A stretch of DNA of 64,000 nucleotides from Scleromitrula shiraiana (Eukaryota > Ascomycota > Leotiomycetes > Helotiales > Sclerotiniaceae). Positions 12,622 to 23,464 of the stretch are shown here, one piece after another. The position numbers were made by a program, and so were the translations under genes. How positions within the stretch are numbered: the stretch's first letter is position 1; each line of letters starts with the position of its first letter. The stretch spans positions 3,460,501 to 3,524,500 of the forward strand of contig JABELC010000001.1 of assembly GCA_028455995.1 (NCBI GenBank), written 5' to 3'. The notes beneath the pieces are model-generated. The model was given only the letters and a program-made list of their open reading frames with translations, did no database searches and was not told where the DNA came from.

Positions 12622-13545
12622 CTTGATAGTTTTCCTATATAACGGCCCTCTATACTTCAACCAGACTTGCGATAAATCGATAAATATACTCTTCGAAGAA
12701 ATGTATATATCTTCCAAGAATCCACGCAAGAGATTCGATGCAAGATAATAATCTCACAATCAATGGGTAAGGCTGAATAATGAAAGACTGTGCAATGTAT
12801 CTTAAAAGCCAAGTTGGCTCACCATCTATAAGGGGGTTCATAAGATGTATTAGTATTTTCCAAGGATGCGTACAATATCAAGTTTCTAACAGAGCCGTAT
12901 GTTTGTTAAAGCTTACCCATCGGAAATTGTCGAAGTAAATAATGCACCAATCTGTTTTTACTATTCTGGTGGCGTTCCGATTGTCATGCATATAATACAA
13001 CCCCGGTTCACTAGCTCGGGTTGCAGCTGATCCTGGAGAAATTCTGTTGCGGTGTGTGGGGAATATTTCCCCAGAAAAAGAAATATTAACTGGGGCAATA
13101 TCCCCGGATAAATTGGGCGGCCCTCCATGGGTTTACATCCCTATAAAGTATAGTGACCATGATTTGGTGTTGGTTGGAATGCTTGGGATTTTAGAATTTA
13201 TGGAGTTTTGGGAAATGTTGGGGTCCTGACCCCGTATCATGCGGGGAAGACAAAGTAAAGAAAGGAAAAATAGATTTTTCGAAATAGAACACGGGGGTTG
13301 TTTACCTTTCTCGTAAGTGGGTCTAGTACCATGGCTTCAGCTTGAAGTCAATGCGGAAAACATTGAACGGTTTTATTGATAAAATACACAAAGAGCAAAT
13401 ATGGTGTATTCATGTATGGGAAAACTGCACCCCTTATCTATTCGTACAATCGTTTCTTCTTCAACATCATAGAACCTTCTTATCCATCCTATCTGACCCA
13501 ACTGTTCTATCAGTTGCATATCATGTCCGTACACCCAATGGCACT
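12622..13545. other. Intergenic, transporter promoter
   Basis: No gene seen. The region between the transporter start and the stop of the nucleotidyltransferase gene. Its main feature is a pair of GC-rich inverted repeats at 13056–13107, listed separately. Confidence 0.6.
13056..13107. promoter_or_regulatory. Candidate CreA-type double inverted repeat
   Basis: Two adjacent palindromic motifs. The first is TGGGGAA–TAT–TTCCCCA (13057–13073). The second is GGGG–N6–CCCC (13092–13105). Read on both strands they give four matches to SYGGRG, the binding consensus of the carbon catabolite repressor CreA/CRE1 (GTGGGG, CTGGGG, CTGGGG, CCGGGG). They sit in the promoter of the sugar transporter. The motif match is seen; binding is inferred. 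Confidence 0.45.
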
Positions 13546-16500
13546 TTAAGTCGTTTCAACCATATCTTCTTTGATTTCGGCTTCGTGAATCATATCAAGT
13601 AGTTTTTGTAATGCCTGATTAGAGTCCTTGGGACCAGGGATTGGCTGCAAAAGTTCTTCTTTCGATGTGTATCTAGTTCCAATAGATTTAACAATACCCC
13701 ATGCCCGTCTGAATTCATCTCTAATTAGAACGATACCAGGATGAGCAACGGTTCTTGCAATGTTGTGATCAATTTCAAATGGATCCTCGATGGCGAAGAG
13801 GTATCGATGTCGGATTTCTTTAGTTTCTTCAATGGTCTTAGGTAGTTGTTTCGTAAGCTTTATATCAGCCTCAAAAGATTCGGGTTTGACGTTTTGATCG
13901 CTAGTTGTAGCTGGAGTTACAGGTGTAAATGCGGGTGTCGAGGGTGTGGGTGGGGCTGCAATTTGTGTTGTCTCCACGACTGTTCTAGCCCCCACCCAAC
14001 CCTTCTCCTGCTTCGAGATGATGCCATATTTCGAGCGTAAGCTTAAAACCTCACGACCCCAATCAAATCCTCTCTTCCCTCCTGGTACAGTCGTTAATGG
14101 TCCACTTTGAGCAAAATATTCAAAAAAGCCTCTTAGCAGTAAGCCGACCGAGTCTTGATTGTGTGTTAGCATTTTTCTTTCTGCGAGAGATCTAATCTCC
14201 GCTTCATCTCGCCAAAACTTCACGTCTCGGCCATAACAGATAGTTTGTTCTTCTTGTTCAATAGACGAGAGATTCGGATTAGGTTTGTAAGCGTGCTGAA
14301 GATTAGGACAAACTGGAGGATGGACAACATTGATGAGATAGTGAAGCACCATAAGCACATATCCGTAACTGCCTAAAGTACCTCGATAAGGAGTATTGAT
14401 TCCACGAGTTTTCGCCCAATGTTTGACAAAAAGCACCATGGCCTTAATTCTTGGATCGCATAAGGAGTATAACCTAAGAAGTAATGTATTATGGAGAGCA
14501 AGATGATTCGAAAAATTGATATCGCACTGGATGCCAACGCTATTCTTTGGAAACTCAAGATGGTCTTTGTATCTATCTCTCGGTTTGCTAAGGGATATTT
14601 GAGTAGGGTCGGGGAGTGTGCGCACATATGCGAGTAATGTTGCAGCATTGTCGAAAGGCTCGTTTCTTACTAGATTTCGTAAACCTGCGATATATTGCTT
14701 AATGCGTGGCTTATCGTCATCATCATATAAATGAACCTCAATGGCGTGTTCGTAATCGTTTGCAAGTTGTAAGATTTGATGTCGGCGAGCCACCTCTTTT
14801 AGTGTCCCGATGTTTTCAAGAGATTGTAGCTCCTCGCGAAATTGAAGATTGTGGATACCTGCAATGTAACTTTGAATGAACAAGGTCATGAAAGCCTCAC
14901 CCGATAACATAGACTCTCGGACGAGAAATTTCGGCTGATACTTGCCTTCAAGATCGTCTTTCAAGTGTAGAACTCTAGCGAGATAATCTTGTGGATTTTC
15001 AAATGGCATCTGCTCCAAAAACACAAGCTGTAAAGAACTAATCTTCTTTAATTTTTCGGAGGTATTGTGTAGTTGCCTGCTATAGATTTCAGATTCCGTA
15101 AGTTGTCCGTATTTATTCTGTAGAGACTTCCACGCCTCTAAAATTGCACAGGATTCAGACTCATGCTTATCAGTTGCTTCTAGAAGTACTCGCTTCTCCC
15201 ATCCCATAGCCAGTCTTTCGCCTTCTACCTGTGTATAGATTCCATTCAAGGATCTTTGAATAGAAGGCACTGATGGATCAAACAGCGGGGATATGGAGGG
15301 ATATGACATCAGCCGATCACATAATTCTTTGGAGGATAAACCAAGGATAAAAGCTCTACAGACATCACTAAGAAGTTTCGAGTCATCGAGACTGAGCTCA
15401 GCCGAGTTGACCGACACATCACGCCCACCATGTTTTCTTAAGACACGTTTTGCGCAATTGTGGTAGTCGCTCAGGTTCTGATTCTCTTTTTGTTTCAAAA
15501 TAATAGGACTGGACTTGATCCTTTGCAATTCTACCTTAGCGTGTGATATTTCCGGTGTGGGTATGACATTTGGTTCGTCGAGCTTGGGACTGGAATCGGG
15601 ATTCTCCTCAGCGGGGCTCGCTGCATGCTTTCCCTCTACATGATCATCATGTTCTTCGACAAAATCAGTCTCCCATTTGGTGCGCTCTATCAAAAGATCT
15701 GACATTAGCTTTTCAGTTGGTAGTTCGCAAAGCTTGATGATAGGAATCCTTGTTTTCGTAAGTAGTCGTGCACCATAACCCAGGCTCAACAATTTTTTCT
15801 CGAGTAATCGTGGGATTGGAGACTCTGGAGATTCTGCAGATGGACTTGAGAATGGTGTGAGTAATGCAAGATCCATATCAGATCCTTTGGTTGCAAATCC
15901 AGAACTCAAACTTCCGTAACATTTCAATTGAACAGAAGTGGCATCAAAGCTCTCGTTTCCGAGTTCTTGATGTTCGTATTCTGAGATTGCTTCCCGACAC
16001 ACTTTCTCAATTAGGGATCTGAATATTTCCTTCTTGTTCGCCTCGTCCTCGTCAATTTCAACATTGGAGACAACTGATTGGGTTAATTCATCTAGATGAG
16101 CACTTTGGAGAGCAAATGCTTCTGGATTAGGAGTCGAGGTCTTCCATCCTCCTTGACCACTATAGGAACTTGGTTGATATAATTGTCGATTCTGTGGGGT
16201 AGGTCTTGGAACAAATGAATTTGGTCCAGGGCTTGTTTGGTTCATATTCTGCCATACTGGTGTACGTGGTTGATATTTGGGGCTACTTTGGTTTGAGTGT
16301 ACTCCTGAGGAAGGTGAATTTTGATAGCTCATCTGTGAATGGTACGGGGATGCAGGAGATAAATTGGAGAAACGACGATAATAAGAGTGTTGATGCTGAT
16401 ACCCTTGAGGTAGAGATAACTGAGCTGGCTGCGGATGTTCAGAATGAGGTGTAAAGCCTTGAGGAGAGCCTGATTGGTGATTTTGTCTTGTATTTACCGG

Positions 16501-16836
16501 GATTGATAATTGGGAATTCATTTGTCGCCGTTGTGATTGATTCATTCTCTTTCGACCTCCCTGCGATGTGTCATTTGCAGTGTTTGAAGCATGCGGTGTC
16601 TGTGAAACCCTTGCAGCCATATTCTCAAGATATTTTTGCTGATCTGCTGAATTTGCCATGAGCATATGAGGTGGTAAATTGGGAGTGTCAGTAGGTGGTG
16701 AAGTGGTTGAAGGCATATTAGTATTTGTGTTATTGGCGGTAGCATTATTTAGAATAAGTCCTCGAAGTCGTTGTTCCAAGCCATCGTTACCGACAGCACC
16801 TTGCTGTCCAGCTTGATTTGGTGTGTTTGAAAACAT
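13546..16836 (-). CDS. Cid1-family non-canonical poly(A)/terminal uridylyl transferase
   Basis: Single-exon 1096-aa protein. Residues 1–250 are low-complexity, rich in Gln, Asn, Ser and Pro. The nucleotidyltransferase core follows: GSLSSGFATKGSDMDLALL at about 310 carries the G-S and D-x-D metal residues, and the third Asp lies in VGIQCDINFSNHLALHNT near 775. Between them is an insertion of roughly 430 residues, largely helical and charged. After the core comes the PAP-central region with MVLFVKHWAKTRGINTPYRG and SYGYVLMVLHYLI, then the PAP-associated domain with SVGLLLRGFFEYFA. The family adds A or U tails to RNAs in surveillance and small-RNA turnover; the exact nucleotide is unknown. The large insertion splitting the catalytic Asp pair from the third Asp is like that of large fungal Cid-type proteins. 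The gene is divergent from TFIIF alpha. Confidence 0.9.
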   Translation of the reverse strand: MFSNTPNQAGQQGAVGNDGLEQRLRGLILNNATANNTNTNMPSTTSPPTDTPNLPPHMLMANSADQQKYLENMAARVSQTPHASNTANDTSQGGRKRMNQSQRRQMNSQLSIPVNTRQNHQSGSPQGFTPHSEHPQPAQLSLPQGYQHQHSYYRRFSNLSPASPYHSQMSYQNSPSSGVHSNQSSPKYQPRTPVWQNMNQTSPGPNSFVPRPTPQNRQLYQPSSYSGQGGWKTSTPNPEAFALQSAHLDELTQSVVSNVEIDEDEANKKEIFRSLIEKVCREAISEYEHQELGNESFDATSVQLKCYGSLSSGFATKGSDMDLALLTPFSSPSAESPESPIPRLLEKKLLSLGYGARLLTKTRIPIIKLCELPTEKLMSDLLIERTKWETDFVEEHDDHVEGKHAASPAEENPDSSPKLDEPNVIPTPEISHAKVELQRIKSSPIILKQKENQNLSDYHNCAKRVLRKHGGRDVSVNSAELSLDDSKLLSDVCRAFILGLSSKELCDRLMSYPSISPLFDPSVPSIQRSLNGIYTQVEGERLAMGWEKRVLLEATDKHESESCAILEAWKSLQNKYGQLTESEIYSRQLHNTSEKLKKISSLQLVFLEQMPFENPQDYLARVLHLKDDLEGKYQPKFLVRESMLSGEAFMTLFIQSYIAGIHNLQFREELQSLENIGTLKEVARRHQILQLANDYEHAIEVHLYDDDDKPRIKQYIAGLRNLVRNEPFDNAATLLAYVRTLPDPTQISLSKPRDRYKDHLEFPKNSVGIQCDINFSNHLALHNTLLLRLYSLCDPRIKAMVLFVKHWAKTRGINTPYRGTLGSYGYVLMVLHYLINVVHPPVCPNLQHAYKPNPNLSSIEQEEQTICYGRDVKFWRDEAEIRSLAERKMLTHNQDSVGLLLRGFFEYFAQSGPLTTVPGGKRGFDWGREVLSLRSKYGIISKQEKGWVGARTVVETTQIAAPPTPSTPAFTPVTPATTSDQNVKPESFEADIKLTKQLPKTIEETKEIRHRYLFAIEDPFEIDHNIARTVAHPGIVLIRDEFRRAWGIVKSIGTRYTSKEELLQPIPGPKDSNQALQKLLDMIHEAEIKEDMVETT

Positions 16837-17679
16837 TTTTTAATACCAACTAATCTTCATACTCTATTTTTAATGTTGAAAGCTCACTTCCAATGAAGTT
16901 GGAGGTCATGTGACGAGTATCCTCTTCCACAGCCGTGAATTGAGAAGACCCTGATTAAGGTTAGAAAAGGGGTGATCAGATAACAAATAAAGCAGACTTA
17001 AATACACAGATAGAAGTTCACTACTGTAAATATGTCAAGATGCTTTTGATATGATCTTGGAAGTGAAGTGGTTGAATATTGTTGGTTAGAAAGTTTGGAT
17101 TTGATGGTGAGGAACTGTTGTTTTTAAGTTCCATTGTTTTGTAGAAAAAAATGAATGAATATAATCTGAGATGATTCCTAATTCATAGATTTTCAATATC
17201 AAAAGAATAGAAAGAGAGATCTTAATTGTTGGGTAAATGAAGGTGAATATATTGTTTTATATCATTCAGGTTGTGTGATGTTGTAAATCTTGTAAATTTT
17301 GTGTAGCATATGCATATCCTTCATTAACTAGAAGAAAGAGGTGAAAGGTGGCAAAGTGAAGAGAAAAAAGATGGCAAGATGGCAAGATAGAAAGATAGAA
17401 AGATAGAAATGGAAGAGAATGTAGTTGAGAAGATAAATGGTGATATTGATATCAACAACAATTCCTTACTTATTATAAGTAGAGTCTCTGCTGCGCTTAA
17501 ATAGATCCAAGGTTTAAGTAAGTTGAAGAGGCCTGGATTGATTACATAATATAGATTGCCGCCGGATAGGACTTTGGAACAGGACATTAAACTGATTCAG
17601 GATTAGCGTATTTGAAATACCCAAGCTTTCCGCTGTGGGATCCAAACCAGTTCGAGTCGAGCTACGGTACGTACTGTGC

Positions 17680-17713
<34 letters not shown>

Positions 17714-18180
17714 TGTACTTTCGTATACTGTTCTACCATCTACCTGGGCTAGGGCCTTAGTATACAATACAAGGCATACAAGGCATACAACAACTTTTAC
17801 AACACCCCAAAATTATAATTCTCTCACTTATTATTATTCATTCACAACAAAGGTAATAAATCTTCAAACAATAAAGAAATAATACTCTTGTATTCTATTA
17901 CAATCAAAATCTTCTTCTCTTAATAATATTTGCGACAATCCACAACAATATAACAATTTACATTCTGGCCCAGTTTTCATCAACACAAACTTTCTCTCAT
18001 TGCGGCAAAATACTATTATTCTACCTCAAGGGTAACGACCATTCCTCTACATTTATATCGATGAGAAGAAATACAATCAAACTTGCAAATATTGGTCTTC
18101 TTCACAGTTGATGGTATATCTCCAATAGATAATATCTTCAAATCAATCCAACTTGATCTTTCCTTCAACAAACATTCGCT
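16837..18180. other. Divergent promoter region between Cid1-like and TFIIF alpha genes
   Basis: About 1.3 kb with no credible ORF. It contains GATAGAAA direct repeats near 17380–17410 and a TTA trinucleotide tract of about 11 copies at 17680–17712. The 300 bp before the TFIIF start is C/T/A-rich, as expected of a fungal 5' leader. Confidence 0.6.
17680..17712. repeat. (TTA)11 microsatellite
   Basis: An uninterrupted trinucleotide run visible by eye, about 470 bp upstream of the TFIIF alpha start. Confidence 0.9.
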
Positions 18181-20542
18181 ATGAGTGCTTCACCTTCTGG
18201 CATGTCCAATGGACGAACTCCTACACCAACCCCCAATAGCGGAGGCGCACCACAATACACACGCAAACCAAAGGCTGCTGATCCCTTAAGACCGCGCAAG
18301 AAGCCTATTCGCAGACCAAATGGACCCCCGAGACCTCCCGGCGCAAACCCTAATGGTTTAATGACAGCTAGTAGACAACCTGGCTCGGCACCTTACAATA
18401 ACGTTCCTGCACAACGAGCGCCTGGCCCAAGAGGTCCTATTCCCGCTAATAGCAGCATTGCTCCGAAAGCAAATGGTGGTTGGACTCATCCTCCTAAAGG
18501 CGATTTTAATGATTATCCTCTTTTCACTACACGACGAGCTTTGCGCGATGGCCTAAGATATCATGCAATGAGATTTGCTGCCAAGAAAGAAGTAGATCCT
18601 ACAAATCAAGACGAATTCACACGTCCAATTTCACTTCATCGTAGAGACCCTCGACAGCCACCACCCGGAAAGGGATTTAAAGAAGAGGAAGCGATAGTGG
18701 AGGACCCGGCTGATTCCAAGGAACGAGAGAAGCAGGAAATTTTGAAGGCAGAGAAAGAAGCGCAGAAAGCTGCAGATCGAGCACAAATTGCTCCAACTGG
18801 CAACAATCCTTCCGCAGGTTCTAATAAAGCTAAAGCGTTTCGAAACGAGAAAACCACCCAAGTACATCGACTTGATAAGACAGAAGCTCAGAAGAAAGAA
18901 TCAGATCTTAAATACGAGGAAGCATTACCCTGGCATTTGGAGGACGCCGACAACAAAAACACCTGGGTCGGTAATTATGAGAGTGCTTTATCAGAAGTTA
19001 ATGTTTTGTTCTTCCCAGAGAGTGGTGCTTTCAAAATGATCCCAGTTGAAAAGTGGTATAAATTTACATCCAAGAACAAATTCAATACTTTTACTATCGA
19101 TGAAGCGGAAGCTCTGATGAATAAGAAGCTCAAAGAATCTAGATGGGCCATGAAGACACAAGAGAAACAAGAAGCTGATCGTGCAAGTTATGATGCGTTG
19201 AGAAGACATAATGGGCTTTTTACTGTCAAGACTGAGAGTGCTAGTTTCAAAAGCTCAAGCAGAAACGAAACGAGGGATATTGATGAACTCGATTTTGACA
19301 ACGATGATTTGTTTCAGGATGACGATGAACTTCCGACAGTTGAGCCAGATAGAGATGAAGATGCGAAAGATGCTCAAGAGAGGATCAAGCAAGACCAGCG
19401 AGGCGCAAATTTGTTTGGTGAAGCAGATGAAGACCTTATTGAGAAAGATGCAATCAAGCAAGAGCGGGAAGAAGAGGCAAAGAAGAAGCTAGGAAAGGGT
19501 GTTAGAAAAGCATTGACGAAGCGTGAGAAGAATTACATCTATGATAGTGATTCTAGCAATCCATATGCTTCATCTGATGTATGTATATTGCTACCGTTAT
19601 CATATTCAAACTAACCATAAATAGAGCGACGATGACACCTCTGATGATGAAAAGCAAAAGGAAATCGATAAGAAGAGGGAAGAGGAAGCAAAAGCAAAAG
19701 CCAAAGCCGATGTAAAAGCTTCAGGCACTTCATCAAAGGGTACCAATACACCTTCCGGTCGACCTAAACATTCAGATCCTTTGAAAAAGTCCAAGAGCCT
19801 CAAACGTCCTGGTTCCCCCAATCTATCAGAATCAAGTGGCAACGAATCATCCCGAAAAAAGCAGAAGAAGAATCGTCATCCATCGTCATCCCAACCAACT
19901 GGGACATCCACCCCCATACCAGGATCCCGAAACATCTCACCCACTCCATCCACTCAACCACTCCCTGGTCGCAAATCTTCCATCATCAAAGTTAACGTCA
20001 ACCCATCCGATCTCTCTAGAATTAGTTCCGCACCACCTAATCCAGGGCAAGGTGCCACTAGTGATGGTGAGGCTACTGCAGGTGAAATGTCTGATGGTGC
20101 CGGTGGTGTAAAGAAGAAGAAAATGATTCTTAGAATCGGTGGTTCGCCTACTACTTCTAGACCTGCTAGTCCCGCTCCTGGCCGAGCCGGCTCTTCTGAT
20201 AGTCGGGCTGGTAGTCCTCCTGGTAATTATTCATCCTTATTCCACTCTACACCCATACTTATAATCCTATTTCAACACTACTCTCTTTACCCCATCCCTC
20301 ACTCTCTCCCACAAAAAGTATGCTAACGAAAACTCATAGCCAAACCAACCGGTCCAATCCAAGCCCGCGAGATCATGGCCGCTCTTCCAAAAGCAGGTAT
20401 CTCGATTCCCGCGCTACTCACCCAGTTCCGTGGAAGAGTGGGTGATACGGTCGGCGAACAAACTACCAAGGCGGATTTCTTGAAGTTGGTTAAGGAGAAT
20501 TCTCATTATGGTGCTGATAAGTTGTTGAGACCTAAATCTTAA
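18181..20542 (+). CDS. TFG1: Transcription initiation factor IIF alpha subunit (RAP74/Tfg1)
   Basis: Predicted 732-aa protein from exons 18181–19578, 19625–20222 and 20340–20542 (2199 nt, in frame). The N-terminal half has the conserved dimerisation region: YPLFTTRRALRDGLRYHAMRF, then WVGNYESALSEVNVLFFPES and MIPVEKWYKFTSKNKFNTFT. The centre is a long acidic and Lys-rich linker with Ser/Pro tracts. The last exon encodes the winged-helix end (REIMAALPKAGISIPALLTQ … DFLKLVKENSHYGADKLLRP). TFIIF binds RNA polymerase II and recruits it to the preinitiation complex. The second intron (20223–20339) has a clear GCTAAC branch site. The neighbours do related nuclear work (BUD13 follows, convergent). 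Confidence 0.93.
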
Positions 20543-21297
20543 GGTTGGATCGAGTTGGATTTGGATTGAAATAGGATAGGTTTGAGTGGGTTGGATGTTT
20601 GGTTGTGGGTAGGAGGGGTTGAGATGAGATGAGATGTATGGTGGAGCAATGAAAACGAATTGAGAGAAAAATGAGCACTCTCAACATGAAAGCAGGTAAA
20701 TGGGCAATGAAATTTGTATATTGGAGGAGGGAAGATTTTTATCAATACAGCGCGCTCGTATAATATATGGTATGGATGAGTGAATGGACGAGTGGGTGAT
20801 TGGATGGATATATGGATATATGCAAGCATGATTAATACCGATTGGGAAGGGAACATTGATATTATGGCGAGTCAAAGAATGAACGAATGAGGGAATGAAA
20901 GAATGAAAGAAAAACTCGGAAGATCTTAACATATGCGCATTTATCAATATGTGTGGTTTTGCCGCATATATGTCCTATTGTATTGTTCTGTTCTGTTATG
21001 TTCTATTTTGAGGATTCTGCTTTACTTGAGGTTTTGATGGATGGTTGAAGTGGTTGGCATGGATGGATTGATGGATTGATGGATGGGTGGGTGGAAGAGG
21101 GAGGAGGGAAGGGGGAAAAGTAATCAAATACTTAGAATATGCATAGAACAGAATATAATATATGATCGTCAAATGAACATCTTATGAGTGTCATTTTCAT
21201 CTATAAAGATACTGTATGAAGGCTTGTTCATACATGATTAATTTGTGATATATAAGATATATACTATACCCTCCCCATCATATATTCCACGAATATT
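20543..21297. other. Convergent 3' region, tandem short repeats
   Basis: No gene seen. G- and GA-rich sequence follows the TFIIF stop. Short runs of GGAT/GAAT-type repeats occur around 20760–20910 and 21050–21090. Hydrophobic-looking minus-strand ORFs here are composition artefacts. Confidence 0.5.
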
Positions 21298-22332
21298 CTA
21301 ATCATCATCATCCATATGCGTCTGATAATCCAACCCCTTTAATGGATTCCACACCCTCCTATCGACCCCCTTTGCCCTCTTGGCCTCCCACCCATTCCCC
21401 CTATCCACGCCATCCCACCTCCACCCGGGACGAATCCCATACCGATTCGGCGGTGCCGTCCCCTTATAAACCTTCTTCCCATCCTTTCCCTTCCCCATAC
21501 CCCCTCCACCTCCATTCCCATTATTACTTAAGAATCTCGCCGCAGGATCATTCCACCTCTCCACCTCCCTCATCTCCCTATTCATCTCCTCATCATCCAC
21601 CCCCCTCGCAAGCGTCATAAACTTTGCCTCCTCCTCCATCTCCTTCCTCCTCTCCCTCTCCCGAATCTGTACATCCCCCGTCTGCAACTCCTTCTCTTCC
21701 CTCTCCTTCCTCTCCTTCTCCTCCAATTCCCGCTTCGCTTCCGTGCGTCTCATACTTATATCTATCCGCCTACCCGTCGCATCTCGATATACCGTTTCCT
21801 CCCCCCCTTTCTTTCCCTTTCCCTTTCCCCCAGTCTCCCGTTCCCACTGCGCCATCTCCTCTCGTTTTCGACGCGCCATCTGCGCAGTCACAGACGCTGC
21901 ACTCTGCAATCCAGCATGCGAACCATCCGTCATTTTCACAATGCCCTCATCCTCCACATCACCATCTTCAGCATAAACAGGCTCCTCATCCGCCTTCATC
22001 AACGCACTATTCTCCTCCGCCGCTTCCCTTATTATCCTATCTGCTTCCGCAGACGCTTCATCGCCTTTCGCGTCACCACTAATATTCTTCCAGCCTGATT
22101 TCTTCGTCTTGCGGAACTCGGCGCTGGTGTGCGAACTCATGGTTGGTGTATTTTCTTCTTCATCATTTTGAGCTGTTTGCGACCAGCCGGGTGCGTCGTC
22201 GTCGGCGATTATGAGTCCGCTGGGTGTGTTGGATGTTCCCTTGCGTTTGCGCTTTTTGGTGGGATTGGTTGAGCTGGTGGAGGGGCTAGCGGTTAGGTAT
22301 TTGGAGGCGAGGTAGCTGGAAAGTGAGGACAT
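21298..22332 (-). CDS. BUD13: BUD13/CWC26 pre-mRNA splicing factor
   Basis: Single-exon gene, 344 aa from the preferred start at 22332 (MSSLSSYLASKYL), which is the conserved N-terminus of BUD13. An upstream in-frame ATG at 22416 would add 28 unconserved residues and is probably in the leader. GLIIADDDAPGW follows at about 40, then an acidic and Lys/Arg/Glu-rich coiled region with VYRDATGRRIDISMRR, and the C-terminal signature PPNRYGIRPGWRWDGVDRGN. BUD13 is part of the RES complex (with Snu17 and Pml1) that helps activate the spliceosome. The coding strand shifts from C-rich at the 5' end to strongly G-rich at the 3' end. Confidence 0.92.
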   Translation of the reverse strand: MSSLSSYLASKYLTASPSTSSTNPTKKRKRKGTSNTPSGLIIADDDAPGWSQTAQNDEEENTPTMSSHTSAEFRKTKKSGWKNISGDAKGDEASAEADRIIREAAEENSALMKADEEPVYAEDGDVEDEGIVKMTDGSHAGLQSAASVTAQMARRKREEMAQWERETGGKGKGKKGGEETVYRDATGRRIDISMRRTEAKRELEEKERKEREEKELQTGDVQIRERERRKEMEEEAKFMTLARGVDDEEMNREMREVERWNDPAARFLSNNGNGGGGGMGKGKDGKKVYKGTAPPNRYGIRPGWRWDGVDRGNGWEAKRAKGVDRRVWNPLKGLDYQTHMDDDD

Positions 22333-23464
22333 TTTGGAAAGAGATGCTGGAGCTGGAAGGAGGAATGTGGTGGTTGAGATGGAAATTGTGCTTGTTTGAA
22401 GGGTTTTTGTTTTCAATTTCTCATTGCTGATTAGTTTGTTTTCTATATCGTTGTGATGTATTTTGAGATTTATTAACTTCTTTCGTTGCTGTGATATGGT
22501 CCGTTATTTGGATCAATTAATGTTTATATGTATGTGATAGTTTGATATAAGGAATAAATTCGAGGCTGAGAAGTAAGCTTTTTGGCCTTGCATCAATTGC
22601 CTTGTGATGGATTATGTAATATTCTACGCTAGCGTCACCAAAAGCCTAGTAGGTAGCACTATTTTAAACTCAGAAGCAGGAAGGAATCCATATAAATATG
22701 TTTCGAGTTCAATTGTATTCTTCTATAATAGAACAATTTTAAAATAGGGTGGGATTATATTATACCCTAAGTATTTTGGCAAAGATCGAGTGGTCTGAAA
22801 TATAATAATAACTCTGATTCAAATTTACCATCACTAGCAGCTATTCTATTGTCCGCACGTGTCTAATCGTCGAGTCCAAAGTTCTTAAGCAAGTGTATAT
22901 ATCATGCGGAGCCAACATCTCCAGAATTCAATCATTCTAGGAATAGAATCATCATCACCATCATCTAAGGTTTCTACTAGAAGACTTGCAGAGACCGATG
23001 ATACTAGCTACCAGTAGCCATAATCTTCTATTTCATTGAACTCAAACTTTTCAAACAGAGCAAGTAAGCTTGTCGTCCTTAAATTTGCAATAATTTTCAA
23101 CCAAAACTTTGATAGTTTCTTCAATCTCTAGTGAGAAAGCTAGCTTGTTGAAATGTTAAGAGGCTAAGAAGTCATAAGTTTGTGGGGAAATTTGTACTGT
23201 GGGGGTATAAATGAGGGGTATGGATACCCACAGCAATGAGGAAAGCTTTCCGTCTTGGAAAATACCATAATATCCTGAAGGTCAAATCCTCAATGAATTT
23301 CCCGTCCATTTCTCTTGGCTCGAATGAAAAATTTACCGAAATCAAGGATTTATCCACCAATAATAACTCAATCACATTCATACATGTAACTTTTCATCAT
23401 TCTACAGTGTTTGCCAGAAATTCGATGAAGGTAAACACAAGAAACATATCACATACAAATCGCC
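22333..23464. other. Divergent promoter region, no gene seen
   Basis: Between BUD13 (-) and GH43 (+). AT-rich, with several runs such as ATCATCATCACCATCATC near 22950. ORFs in 23170–23605 overlap the GH43 start on either strand and have no motif. Confidence 0.55.

Noticed and set aside
21342..22098. Plus-strand ORFs of 60–152 codons rich in Pro and Ser
   Set aside because: They are antisense to BUD13 and reflect its G-rich coding strand.
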